Source: DAOTWA01 sp034435955
GTDB lineage: Bacteria > Chloroflexota > Anaerolineae > Anaerolineales > Anaerolineaceae
Direction: 5' to 3'
Length of the DNA: 64,000 bases
Assembly: GCA_034435955.1 (NCBI GenBank)
Contig: DAOTWA010000009.1
Location: 1-64,000, forward strand
Position numbers and translations under genes: made by a program. Below the pieces are notes generated by a model that made no database searches, was not told where the DNA came from, and saw nothing but the letters and a program-made list of their open reading frames with translations. Every line of letters begins with the position of its first letter. Position 1 is the stretch's first letter. Below, piece after piece: positions 32,707 through 41,244 of the stretch.

Positions 32707-33615
32707 TCAATTCGCGGGCTGAGGGCCGGCTTCGAAGGCTTCGCCAGCCGCCAGGACCGCAAGCGGATCCACGAGCTGGTAATAACCGCTGATGCGCCAC
32801 AGGCAGTAATTGCTCATCTCAACCTGGCTGGCCCGGTTGTTGTAATGGGACATGGCCTCGAAGGTGGAGCCGCTGGGACCGACGCGCACCTCGAAATGCA
32901 GATGTGGGTTGCCGGAAAAGCCGGTGTTGCCCACCGATCCTAACGGCTGGCCGCAACCGATTGGGTCGTCAACTTTGAGATCGGACGGTTTTTCCATATG
33001 GGCATAGAGCAGGTAGAGGGAACGCTGTCCGCCATCGGCGGCGGGCGGCGTGAGCACCGGACAGGAGAGGCGCGGACTGGGTGTGGGTGCAAGGGCGCTC
33101 GGAGGCAGGATGAGGCGGGAGAGGAATGCGGAAGGGAGGTCTTTCAGGGGGGTCTCTACCATAATCATATTGCCGTACGGTGGGCGATCGTCGATGACCG
33201 ATGCGACACGCCCTGCCAACACAGAGTAGATGCCCAAACCGACCATGGTTTGGTGAGCGCCGCGGTGGTAATAGGCGAAATCGACGCCGTGATGACCATC
33301 GTCTTCGCCAGGACGGGGCGGTGTAAATGGGTTGACCACAATCTGCGGCAGCTCGGCCAGGGTCATGTCCTGGAGGGGGGAACAAACGTGAAAGGTTGGC
33401 TTCTGGGTGGAAGCGACGGTTGGGGTCGAGGAGGGTGAAAAAGAGGCAGGTGGAATAGGGAGATTTGTGGCAACAGATAGGCCGGACGAAGGCGTTGGAT
33501 CTACCTTTACAGCGGCGGTGGGAAGCGAATTACCGCCCCCACGGCTGCAGGCTGAGAGAAGGCTCAGGGAGGCTGCAGCCGTCAGGAATGCGCGCACAGG
33601 CCAATGGAGTCCCAT
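32707..33615 (-). CDS. M23 family metallopeptidase lipoprotein (second copy)
   Basis: A 302-residue lipoprotein (MGLHWPVRAFLTAAASLSLL, lipobox LSAC) with an M23 domain. Zn-ligand motifs are DGHHGVDFAYY (HxxxD) and GNPHLHFEVR (HxH). A ~45-residue insertion rich in Pro and Leu (ILPPSALAPTPSPRLSCPVL) interrupts the domain between these motifs, and it lacks the C-terminal extra domain of the copy at 29540. It has four or more cysteines outside the lipobox, unusual in this family. It is upstream of the PD40 protein on the same strand. Confidence 0.87.
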   Translation of the reverse strand: MGLHWPVRAFLTAAASLSLLSACSRGGGNSLPTAAVKVDPTPSSGLSVATNLPIPPASFSPSSTPTVASTQKPTFHVCSPLQDMTLAELPQIVVNPFTPPRPGEDDGHHGVDFAYYHRGAHQTMVGLGIYSVLAGRVASVIDDRPPYGNMIMVETPLKDLPSAFLSRLILPPSALAPTPSPRLSCPVLTPPAADGGQRSLYLLYAHMEKPSDLKVDDPIGCGQPLGSVGNTGFSGNPHLHFEVRVGPSGSTFEAMSHYNNRASQVEMSNYCLWRISGYYQLVDPLAVLAAGEAFEAGPQPAN

Positions 33616-33668
33616 GCTAAAGGCCGGTCAGGCGCGTAAAGGGGATATTGAAGGGAGATCGGCGCCGT

Positions 33669-34985
33669 TCATACGATCTGGCGGCATTCCATGTAGAAGC
33701 GCTTCTCTTTGGCCTCCCCCATGGAAAAGGTCTTGCGGGGTAATACGCCATCCAGAATTACGGTTTTGAACAGGTCGCTCTTGGGCATGGCCGGCAGGTA
33801 GAATGCAGCATTCCCCGCCTGAGCTCCCAGATTAGCTACCACGTCCTCGCCGTGGACGTAATCGATCTTTTCCGCGCCTCGGTTCTTAATGAAAGCATCC
33901 AGGAAGGGCTGCAAAGTTCCAACGGGGAGATTGGAGGTGGGCCGGACAAATTCGACCAGAAAACAGCCGTCGGGGGTCACCAGGCCGACTAATTGAGATG
34001 GACCAGACTGTCGGTCAACCGCCGAGGCCATGGCCTGGAACCTGTCCATGGGTTGGATGCTCACCTCCTTGCCGAAGGCTTCTTGCAGCGCCTCGGTCAG
34101 TGGGCGCTTTACGGCGAATAGCACACGATGGATGGGAGTGAATTCGAGGCCCTCATCGTGAAGATTCTCGATCTCAACCAGGGCGAAGCGGGCAGGGTGA
34201 TCCATGCCCACGCGGGCCTTGATCTTTTCCCAGATCGCCTTGGCGGTGGCCAGGGAGTGGTTGCCGTCTCCCACAGCGAAAAGAAGGACATCCTGCCCGC
34301 GATCGAGGTGGTAATGCTGGCGAAATCTGGCCGGATCGGCCAGATGGCGCAAGGCCTGGATGACGTTTTCCTGCAAAGCAGGATCGGCCAGGCCGTATCC
34401 GGTGAGATGACCGCTGCCAAGCATCAGCTCGAAATCGTACAATTTTGGCAAACGTGAGCGGGCGGATTCCACCGGCTCGATCACCGTTCGATCGGGATCG
34501 TCGATTAGAACGAGGATATGGGGCACTTCGAGGGGGGCGCCTTCCCGAATGCGCATGCGGGGCGGCAGCCGTTCGAGGATGGTACCCTCGGTGGCGCGGA
34601 TGAGGCTGGTGGAGCCGGGGGAGTAATCGTAACGCTCGAGGTCAAGGGCCAGCAGCAGACCGCGCCGTTTCTTGCTGTCGATCGTGCGCTCGACGTACAC
34701 CATGCCGTCGTAAGGTTGGAGGATGCCCTGCTCGAGATAGGCCCGCATCGTGGCCTGCGCATGGCTGACGCGCTGCTCCTCGCCGGCAGTGCCCAGGTAG
34801 ACCTCGGGTAGGATGATGTGAAGGGTGGATGGGGCGTCGCCGACGATGCGCTCCACTTCGGCCCAATATTCGGGCTGCGAAGTGAACTGGTCGCAAGCGA
34901 TCACCGCCCAGCGAGTCAGGTCGATGCCAGGGCGGGGCAGGAGAATCTGCGGGATTTGGACGCCGATGTCGGCGTAAGTGCGCAT
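33669..34985 (-). CDS. DUF1015 family protein
   Basis: A 438-residue soluble protein of the DUF1015 family. Visible family segments are ACDQFTSQPEYWAEVERIVG near residue 30, the HAQATMRAYLEQGIL helix, the region DGNHSLATAKAIWEKIK, and DYVHGEDVV near the C-terminus. No biochemical function is firmly established that I can state; the family has been linked by context to amino-acid or phosphoserine metabolism. GGAGG lies five bases before the ATG. It stands between DegV and the M23 cluster on the same strand, but with gaps that suggest its own promoter. Confidence 0.85.
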   Translation of the reverse strand: MRTYADIGVQIPQILLPRPGIDLTRWAVIACDQFTSQPEYWAEVERIVGDAPSTLHIILPEVYLGTAGEEQRVSHAQATMRAYLEQGILQPYDGMVYVERTIDSKKRRGLLLALDLERYDYSPGSTSLIRATEGTILERLPPRMRIREGAPLEVPHILVLIDDPDRTVIEPVESARSRLPKLYDFELMLGSGHLTGYGLADPALQENVIQALRHLADPARFRQHYHLDRGQDVLLFAVGDGNHSLATAKAIWEKIKARVGMDHPARFALVEIENLHDEGLEFTPIHRVLFAVKRPLTEALQEAFGKEVSIQPMDRFQAMASAVDRQSGPSQLVGLVTPDGCFLVEFVRPTSNLPVGTLQPFLDAFIKNRGAEKIDYVHGEDVVANLGAQAGNAAFYLPAMPKSDLFKTVILDGVLPRKTFSMGEAKEKRFYMECRQIV

Positions 34986-35100
34986 AAAATCCTCCGGGAA
35001 TGAGAATTCAGATCAACCAAAGCAAGACTAATTGTACTCAATTTTGAGGCAGAGGAGCCTGGACGGTCGAAAGCCAGTGATCACCTTTTGTGCTTTGAAT

Positions 35101-35138
35101 AAAATAAAAATGAGCACCGCCTTACTAGAGCGGGGCTC
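35101..35138 (-). terminator. Terminator of the degV gene
   Basis: On the minus strand the arms GAGCCCCGC and GCGGTGCTC (one mismatch) pair around a nine-base loop (35112-35138), then ATTTTTATTTT follows (35111-35101). It lies about 29 bases beyond the DegV stop. Confidence 0.75.
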
Positions 35139-35166
35139 ACAAATTTATCCGGCACATCCTTATGGA

Positions 35167-36015
35167 CTACATACCCGCCAGGTAAGCCAGGCCGACGGTG
35201 CCTGGGCCAGCGTTGGCACCGATAACGGGGCTCAATTCGGTTAGGATGGACTCGACCGCCTGGAAACGCCTGGCGGCTTCGTCAAGCAGCGCGCGGCCAT
35301 CCTCTTCGGCGTTGGCGTGGAGCACGGCAACGCGTACCGGCGTGCGGCCAGCGATGCGGCGCTCGACCAGGTCAAGGAGGCGCGAATAAGCCTTGCGTTT
35401 CGAGCGCACGCGTTCGACAGCTTCCACGCGGCCTTCTTTGAGCTCGAGGATGGGTTTGAAATCCAGTGCTGTGCCCAGGAAACGAGCGCCACCACCGATG
35501 CGTCCCATACGGTGTAGGAACTCGAGTGTGTCTACTACGAAGAGCACACCAGATAGTTCACGGGCTTTCTCGGCGGCGGCGATGCACTCCTCCAGACTGG
35601 CCCCCTGAGCGGCAGCGCGGGCGGCCGCCAGCACCTGGAAACCCATGGCCATGGATGTGGCCTTGGAATCGAACAGCTCGATGCGTGCATTCGGCACCAT
35701 GGCTTTAGCCTGCACGCCCGACTGCATGGTGCCCGATAATTGGTCGGAGATGAAGATGGAGAGAATCTCGTACCCTTCGGCGGCCAGATGGCTGTATAAC
35801 TCCTGAAGGAGATTGGGAGGCACCTGGGAGGTGGTCGGCATGATCCTGGCGGTCTTGAGCCTGGTATAAAACTCTGCCGGCTTGATATCGATGCCATCCC
35901 TGTACGTCTCCTCACCCCAGATCAGGATGCAGGGCGCGACAAAGATGGGGTATTGGCGCAGAATATCGTCGGGCATGGTCACCGTGCTATCGGTCACGAT
36001 GGCGATCTTGGACAT
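35167..36015 (-). CDS. DegV family fatty-acid-binding protein
   Basis: A 282-residue DegV protein. The opening IAIVTDSTVTMPDDILRQY, the FYTRLKTARIMPTTSQVPP segment whose Ser/Thr contacts the lipid carboxylate, and the later VVDTLEFLHRMGRIGGGARF region are typical. DegV proteins bind fatty acids; in Firmicutes they act as FakB, the acyl carrier for fatty-acid kinase FakA. No FakA gene lies in this window, so the kinase partner is unknown. GGGAGAG precedes the ATG and a terminator follows. It diverges from the ffh operon. Confidence 0.9.
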   Translation of the reverse strand: MSKIAIVTDSTVTMPDDILRQYPIFVAPCILIWGEETYRDGIDIKPAEFYTRLKTARIMPTTSQVPPNLLQELYSHLAAEGYEILSIFISDQLSGTMQSGVQAKAMVPNARIELFDSKATSMAMGFQVLAAARAAAQGASLEECIAAAEKARELSGVLFVVDTLEFLHRMGRIGGGARFLGTALDFKPILELKEGRVEAVERVRSKRKAYSRLLDLVERRIAGRTPVRVAVLHANAEEDGRALLDEAARRFQAVESILTELSPVIGANAGPGTVGLAYLAGM

Positions 36016-36147
36016 AATCTCTCCCGATGTTCATTTCTGGAACCCAGCGCGGGCTGCGTGTCACTTTATTAACCCATGAGCATAGAAATCGTTGCGGCGG
36101 GATAACATTTACCTGCAAAGACGAAACAGACGGCGAACGCGACGCCC

Positions 36148-36176
36148 TTGACCGATGATCATAACCGGGCTAAAAT
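36148..36176 (+). promoter_or_regulatory. Promoter of the ffh operon
   Basis: TTGACC (36148-36153) and TAAAAT (36171-36176) with a 17-base spacer; the predicted start lies about 70 bases before the Ffh start codon. Its position supports the downstream GTG as the true start of Ffh. Confidence 0.65.
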
Positions 36177-36252
36177 CCCATCGTTCTGCCGGCCTTCCGC
36201 AGGTCTGGGTATGATGCGGTGGGCTTTCTATTGTATCACGACGGTAGATAAC

Positions 36253-37575
36253 GTGTTCGAGAATCTGACACAGCGTCTCAACGGGGTATTTCAGCAACTT
36301 CGCCGGCGGGGAAGGCTCTCCGAGGCCGACGTCGACGCGGCCATGCGTGAGGTGCGTCTGGCCTTGTTGGAAGCCGATGTACATTACACTGTGGTCAAGG
36401 ATTTCATCCAACGTGTGCGCGAGCGTGCGGTCGGCCAGGAAGTTTCAAAAGCGCTCAATCCAGCCCAGCAGGTGATCAAGATCGTCAACGAAGAGCTGAT
36501 CGCCACCTTGGGTGAGCCGGAGCGACTGAACCTGAACGGTCCGCGACCACGCGTGATGATGCTGGTCGGGCTGCAAGGATCGGGGAAGACGACCGCAGCC
36601 GCCAAGCTGGCGCGTCTGCTGCGCTCGCAGGGTGAGCGGGTGATGCTGGTAGCGGCGGATCCATATCGGCCCGCGGCGATCAAACAATTGCAGACGCTGG
36701 GTGAACGGGTGGGCGCGCCGGTCTTCAGCCAGGAGGATGTCGCTCCGCCAGATCTGGTGGCGCGGGCATTCGATCAGGCTCAAAAAGGCGGGATCAGCGT
36801 GCTGATCGTGGACACGGCCGGGCGGTCGCAGCTCGATCAAGAGCTGATGGATGAGCTGCGCGCCATCAGCCGGAAGGTGCCGCCGGCGGAAGTGCTGCTG
36901 GTGGTGGACGCGATGATCGGTCAGGAGGCGCTACACGTGGCGGAGGGCTTCCGCGATGCGGTGACCCTCACCGGGCTCATCCTGACCAAGATGGATGGCG
37001 ATGCGCGCGGCGGCGCGGCCATCTCCATCCGCAGTGTGACGGGTGTACCGATCAAGCTGCTGTCGACCGGGGAAGGCCTGGACGCCCTGGAAGTATATAA
37101 CCCATCCCGGTTGGCCTCGCGCATCCTGGGAATGGGCGACATGCTGGGGCTGATCGAGCGAGCCGAACAGGCGCTGGACGAGCAGTCTGCGCGCGAACAG
37201 GCCGAAAAAATGATGTCGGGTCAGTTCACCCTGGAAGACTTCGCCCAGCAGCTTCGCCAGGTGCGCAAACTGGGACCGCTCGGCCAGCTTCTGGAAATGC
37301 TGCCCGGCAATCTTGGACAGGCGGCGAGAAGTATCTCACCCGAGGAGGCCGAGAAGCAGCTCAAGGTGACTGAGGCGATCATCAATTCGATGACGGTGAA
37401 AGAGCGCCGGCATCCGGAGATCCTGAACGCCAGCCGAAGGCGGCGCATTGCCCGCGGTTCAGGCACGGATGTCCAGGTGGTTAACCGGATGCTCAAACAG
37501 TTCCGCGAGGCGCAACGGTTGTTCAAAACGCTGCAAAAGACGGGTGGGCGCGGAGTGCCCCGCCTGTTTGGATAG
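36253..37575 (+). CDS. ffh: Signal recognition particle GTPase Ffh
   Basis: A 440-residue SRP54 protein. From the GTG start the protein reads VFENLTQRLNGVFQQL (N domain), then the G domain with G1 GLQGSGKTTAAAKLAR, DPYRPAAIKQL, DTAGRSQLD (G3) and LTKMDGDARGGAA (G4), and a C-terminal M domain with short Met-containing helices (MMSGQFTLEDFAQQL, MLPGN). An open extension upstream to 36148 has no family similarity and overlaps the promoter. No good Shine-Dalgarno lies before the GTG. It targets nascent membrane proteins with 4.5S RNA, which was not seen here. It heads a run of genes with rpsP, khpA and rimM. Confidence 0.95.
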   Translation: MFENLTQRLNGVFQQLRRRGRLSEADVDAAMREVRLALLEADVHYTVVKDFIQRVRERAVGQEVSKALNPAQQVIKIVNEELIATLGEPERLNLNGPRPRVMMLVGLQGSGKTTAAAKLARLLRSQGERVMLVAADPYRPAAIKQLQTLGERVGAPVFSQEDVAPPDLVARAFDQAQKGGISVLIVDTAGRSQLDQELMDELRAISRKVPPAEVLLVVDAMIGQEALHVAEGFRDAVTLTGLILTKMDGDARGGAAISIRSVTGVPIKLLSTGEGLDALEVYNPSRLASRILGMGDMLGLIERAEQALDEQSAREQAEKMMSGQFTLEDFAQQLRQVRKLGPLGQLLEMLPGNLGQAARSISPEEAEKQLKVTEAIINSMTVKERRHPEILNASRRRRIARGSGTDVQVVNRMLKQFREAQRLFKTLQKTGGRGVPRLFG

Positions 37576-37693
37576 TCTGGCGAGAACCTCGGAGTTTTGC
37601 GCCTACTTCCGGCGCCCCTCTCAAGATTCCGCGGGTTTTTCGGCAAGACGATTGAATAGATTATAATCATCTGTATCAAGGAGAGGATTTCCG

Positions 37694-38035
37694 ATGGTTC
37701 GCATTCGATTAAGGCGCACTGGTTTGAGAAACCAGGCCAGTTACCGGGTGGTAGCGGCCGACGAAGAAAGTCCCCGCGATGGGAAATTTCTGGAAATTTT
37801 AGGTTCATACAATCCACGCACCGATCCACCAACGATCTTGCTGGACGAAGAGCGGGTATACAAATGGATGAAGAACGGCGCCCAGCCAAGCGAAGCAGTG
37901 GTCAAGATCTTCAATAGTATAGGGTTGATGGACCGCTTCGCGCGTTTCAAGGCGGGAGAACCGCTCGAGAATCTGCTTGCAGAGGCCAAGGCGGCGTACG
38001 AAAAGCGCGGCGTGAGCTTAAAAACGCGTGGTTAA
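37694..38035 (+). CDS. rpsP: 30S ribosomal protein S16
   Basis: 113 residues starting MVRIRLRRTGLRNQASYRVV, the invariant S16 beginning, followed by GKFLEILGSYNPRTDPP and YKWMKNGAQPSEAV. The C-terminal helix (LLAEAKAAYEKRG) is a moderate extension. AAGGAGAGG sits before the ATG. It lies between ffh and khpA, the usual order. A TATAAT (in GATTATAATC, about 30 bases upstream) may give an extra promoter but without a clear -35. Confidence 0.97.
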   Translation: MVRIRLRRTGLRNQASYRVVAADEESPRDGKFLEILGSYNPRTDPPTILLDEERVYKWMKNGAQPSEAVVKIFNSIGLMDRFARFKAGEPLENLLAEAKAAYEKRGVSLKTRG

Positions 38036-38107
38036 TATCGGTCTTCCCAAATCCAGGCATCGGATCTCCGCCGGCCAACGTGATTTGGTGCGTCGAAAGG
38101 AGCCGCT

Positions 38108-38344
38108 GTGAAAGATTTGATCGAATACGTGGCCCGTTCTCTTGTCGACGACCCAACCCAGGTCCAGGTAACTCAGACCCGCGGCGGAAGCAGAGTGCAC
38201 TTTGAGCTACGGGTGGCTAAAGAGGACATGGGTCGAGTGATCGGCAAGAACGGGCGCGTGGCCAACGCGCTGCGTATCCTGCTGCGTGTGGCTGCCGCAC
38301 GTGAGGGAAAACAGGTTTCATTGGACGTGATCGAGCCGCGATGA
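38108..38344 (+). CDS. khpA: KH-domain RNA-binding protein KhpA
   Basis: A 78-residue single type II KH domain with the RNA-binding motif VIGKNGRVANALRILLR (GxxG = GKNG). The GTG start follows GAAAGGAG by five bases. It overlaps rimM by four bases (ATGA). KhpA binds many RNAs, usually with KhpB/Jag, and influences cell size and translation; the position between rpsP and rimM is the conserved one. Confidence 0.95.
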   Translation: MKDLIEYVARSLVDDPTQVQVTQTRGGSRVHFELRVAKEDMGRVIGKNGRVANALRILLRVAAAREGKQVSLDVIEPR

Positions 38345-38907
38345 AGCGCCGGCGCAGCACCGCCGCAGAGAGGTCACCCTCCGAGAACGCCGGCTTACAC
38401 CTGAATCAAACAGTTATTTTTCTGGCAGTTGGCCGGCTGCAGCGTACACACGGTGTGCGCGGCGAAATGCTGATGGAGGTAATCACCGATTTTCCCGAGC
38501 GTTTGCGCAAAGGCAAAGAGGTTTACATCGGCAGCGACCACACTTCGGTATGCCTGAGCAGCGTACGCCGCGCCGACCGCGCTTTGCTGGTTGCTTTCGA
38601 AGGGTACGAGGACGTGAATCGGGCAGCGGCGCTGCGCAATCAGATTGTTTACGTACGTTCCGATCAGATCCCAGCCTTGCCTGAAGGGGTTTATTATCAC
38701 CACCAACTGCTTGGATTGCGAGTGGTCGATGAAGACGGCCGCGTGCTCGGCGAGCTGGAACAAATCCTCGAGACCGGAGCGAACGATGTTTATTTGGTGC
38801 GCATGGCGGATGGAGAAGAGCTTTTGCTGCCCGCCATTCAAGAGGTCATCATAGGAGTCGATCTGGAGGAAGGAACAATGCGCGTACGCCCTCCGGAGTG
38901 GCTCTGA
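38341..38907 (+). CDS. rimM: 16S rRNA processing protein RimM
   Basis: 188 residues. After a ~25-residue basic extension the RimM N-terminal barrel starts at FLAVGRLQRTHGVRGEMLME, and the C-terminal PRC-barrel contains YYHHQLLGLRVVDEDGRVLG and EELLLPAIQEVIIGVDLEEG. RimM helps mature the head of the 30S subunit and binds S19. Translation is coupled to khpA. In most bacteria trmD and rplS follow; here dprA does. Confidence 0.95.
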   Translation: MKRRRSTAAERSPSENAGLHLNQTVIFLAVGRLQRTHGVRGEMLMEVITDFPERLRKGKEVYIGSDHTSVCLSSVRRADRALLVAFEGYEDVNRAAALRNQIVYVRSDQIPALPEGVYYHHQLLGLRVVDEDGRVLGELEQILETGANDVYLVRMADGEELLLPAIQEVIIGVDLEEGTMRVRPPEWL

Positions 38908-38925
38908 GTTCAAGGCAACGCAGAC

Positions 38926-40041
38926 ATGGACCCAAAAGCGTACTGGGTCGCGTTTAATCTCGTCAAGGGCATCGGAGCTGTGCGCATGCGCGCGGTGCTG
39001 GATGCGTTTGAGGGGGACCTGGAGGCGGCCTGGCGCGCGCCCGGCGAGCGGTTGCGCGCGGCCGGGCTTTCTCCGCGGATCGTCGAGAACCTGACCGCCG
39101 TGCGCAAGCGGGTAGATCTGGCGGAATACTGGGAAAAGATTCGCAAGCTGGGCATTCGGGTCATCACCTGGAATGAGGATGATTACCCGCGGCGATTGCT
39201 GGAGATCAACCAGCCGCCACCGGTGATCTACCTGCGCGGGACGCTGACGCCGGAGGACGGGCGGGCAGTGGCTATCGTGGGGACGCGGCGCATAACGGCT
39301 TACGGTCGTCAGGTCTCCGAAGACCTGGCAACATTCCTGGCGCTGAATGGCGTGACCGTGGTGAGCGGCCTGGCTCGCGGAGTGGACGCGGTTGCGCACG
39401 CTGCCGCCGTAAAAGCCGGCGGACGCAGTCTGGCAGTCATGGGATGCGGCGTGGAACGTATCTATCCGCCGGAACACCGCCAACTCGCCGAGCAGTTGAT
39501 CGCGCACGGCGGGTTGCTCAGCGATTACGCTCCGGGCACCCCGCCGGAAAGCGCCAACTTTCCTCCGCGCAACCGCATCATCTCCGGACTGGCGATGGCG
39601 ACTGTGGTGGTGGAGGCTGGGGAAGAGAGCGGCGCGTTGATCACCGCCACCTTCGCTGGCGAGCAAGGGCGGGAGGTGTTCGCTGTTCCAGGCAGCATCC
39701 TGGCGCCGCAAAGTCGCGGCTGCAACCGGCTGATAGCGGAAGGTGCCCACCCACTGCTGACGCCGCAGGATGTGCTGGACGTGCTCAAGCTGGACGGGCG
39801 AGAGGTGCCTCCGCCGGCCATGTTGGCGCTGCCTGCTGACGAAATAGAAGCGCGATTGTTGCAAGTCGTTGGGAGCCAGCCGCTGCATGTGGACGATATC
39901 CGTGCGCAATCGGGACTGCCGATCGAGAAGGTGACCGCGGCGCTGGCCATCATGGAGCTAAAAGGTATGGTGAAACAGGTCGGAGGAATGCATTACGTGG
40001 GTGTACGTGAGGAGATGGGTTCGTACGAGGTAGAGGCGTGA
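38926..40041 (+). CDS. dprA: DNA-processing protein DprA
   Basis: A 371-residue protein that protects incoming single-stranded DNA and loads RecA during natural transformation. An N-terminal helix-hairpin-helix/SAM-like part (VKGIGAVRMRAVLDAF) is followed by the Rossmann-like domain with AIVGTRRITAYGRQVSEDLA, SGLARGVDAVAHAAAVKAGG and FPPRNRIISGLAMATVVVEA, and a C-terminal winged-helix (residues ~300-360). No other competence gene is in the window. It starts 18 bases after rimM and overlaps the next gene by four bases. Confidence 0.94.
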   Translation: MDPKAYWVAFNLVKGIGAVRMRAVLDAFEGDLEAAWRAPGERLRAAGLSPRIVENLTAVRKRVDLAEYWEKIRKLGIRVITWNEDDYPRRLLEINQPPPVIYLRGTLTPEDGRAVAIVGTRRITAYGRQVSEDLATFLALNGVTVVSGLARGVDAVAHAAAVKAGGRSLAVMGCGVERIYPPEHRQLAEQLIAHGGLLSDYAPGTPPESANFPPRNRIISGLAMATVVVEAGEESGALITATFAGEQGREVFAVPGSILAPQSRGCNRLIAEGAHPLLTPQDVLDVLKLDGREVPPPAMLALPADEIEARLLQVVGSQPLHVDDIRAQSGLPIEKVTAALAIMELKGMVKQVGGMHYVGVREEMGSYEVEA

Positions 40042-41135
40042 AGGAACAGGCATATTATGCAGTCATCATGGCGGGAGGCGGGGGGACGCGATTATGGCCG
40101 CTCTCGCGCCAGACACGCCCCAAGCAGATGCTGCGGTTGTTCGACGAGCGTACGTTATTCCAGATTGCGGTGGAACGGGTGGAGGAGCTGTTCACCTCCG
40201 AGCGCATCCTGGTAGTTACGGTGGCGGAGCAGGCCGAGGAGCTGCAGAGGCAGTGCCCACAGCTCCCGGTCGAAAATTATCTGATCGAGCCAATGCCGCG
40301 CGGTACGGCTTCAGTGGTTGGATTAGCGGCAGTGGCAATCCAGGCGCGCGACCCGCAGGCAGTGATGGCGGTGCTGACTTCTGATCATTACATCCGAGAC
40401 GAAGCCTTGTTCCGCCAGATTCTGGCTGCAGCGTATGAGGTCGCACAGGAAGGGTATCTGGTGACGCTGGGCATAACGCCGACCTATCCAGCCACCGGCT
40501 ACGGTTATGTCCAACGCGGAAAATTTCTGGGGAATTATGAGGGTTTTCCTGTCTACCGCGTTGTGCGGTTTAAAGAAAAGCCGGACGAAGCCGCGGCTCA
40601 AGACATGCTGGCCAGCGGCGATCACGATTGGAATTCAGGCATGTTTATCTGGCGGGTCGATCGCATCCTGGATGAATTTCGCCAACATATGCCTGCCCTC
40701 TATAGCGGGTTGCAGTACATCGCAGCAGCCGAAGGTAAGGATGAAGAAGCCAGGCGCATCCAAAGTGTTTGGAAGGATCTTAGGTCGGAAACAATCGATT
40801 ATGGCATCATGGAGCACGCCCGGCAGGTGGCTGTCATCCCTGCAGCCGGTTTGGGCTGGAATGACGTGGGTAGCTGGGATTCGTTGTTTGATGTGATTCC
40901 AGCAGATAAAGATGGCAACATTTTGATGGGCGCCAACCACATGGGACTCGACACCAACCGTACACTGGTGTTCAGCGGCGATGATGATAAATTGATTGTA
41001 ACCATCGGAGTGAACGATTTGATCATCGTGGACACGGGGGATGCGTTATTGATCTGTGATCGAAAGCAATCCCAAAAAGTGCGCAATCTGGTCAATCAGC
41101 TCAAATCCTCTTCTGACCAGAGCCGTTACATTTAG
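40038..41135 (+). CDS. manC: Mannose-1-phosphate guanylyltransferase
   Basis: A 365-residue nucleotidyltransferase making GDP-mannose from GTP and mannose 1-phosphate. Motifs: IMAGGGGTRLWPLSRQTRPK (pyrophosphorylase signature), ENYLIEPMPRGTAS, VLTSDHYI, FKEKPDE and DWNSGMFIWR. The C-terminal phosphomannose isomerase domain of bifunctional enzymes is missing, so it is the monofunctional type. The GTG start overlaps the dprA stop. Product use fits gmd (23087) and the mannosyl-type glycosyltransferases at the end of the window. Confidence 0.93.
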   Translation: MKEQAYYAVIMAGGGGTRLWPLSRQTRPKQMLRLFDERTLFQIAVERVEELFTSERILVVTVAEQAEELQRQCPQLPVENYLIEPMPRGTASVVGLAAVAIQARDPQAVMAVLTSDHYIRDEALFRQILAAAYEVAQEGYLVTLGITPTYPATGYGYVQRGKFLGNYEGFPVYRVVRFKEKPDEAAAQDMLASGDHDWNSGMFIWRVDRILDEFRQHMPALYSGLQYIAAAEGKDEEARRIQSVWKDLRSETIDYGIMEHARQVAVIPAAGLGWNDVGSWDSLFDVIPADKDGNILMGANHMGLDTNRTLVFSGDDDKLIVTIGVNDLIIVDTGDALLICDRKQSQKVRNLVNQLKSSSDQSRYI

Positions 41136-41244
41136 CACCCTTTCAATGCAATCATGTGATGAACAGGAGTGATCAGTCTGGTTGGAGCGCTGGCCCGAGT
41201 AGATCATTCATCCCGTAAGGAAAGGGTATTCAGGAGAGATAGAA

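Noticed and set aside
36148..36252. N-terminal extension of Ffh from an upstream ATG
   Set aside because: The first 35 residues are not Ffh-like, the ATG overlaps a promoter -35 hexamer, and the GTG at 36253 gives the conserved N-terminus.
38395..39909. 504-codon open frame antisense to rimM and dprA
   Set aside because: It spans two well-conserved genes on the other strand, and its composition (Gln, His, Arg rich) is that of a mirror frame.
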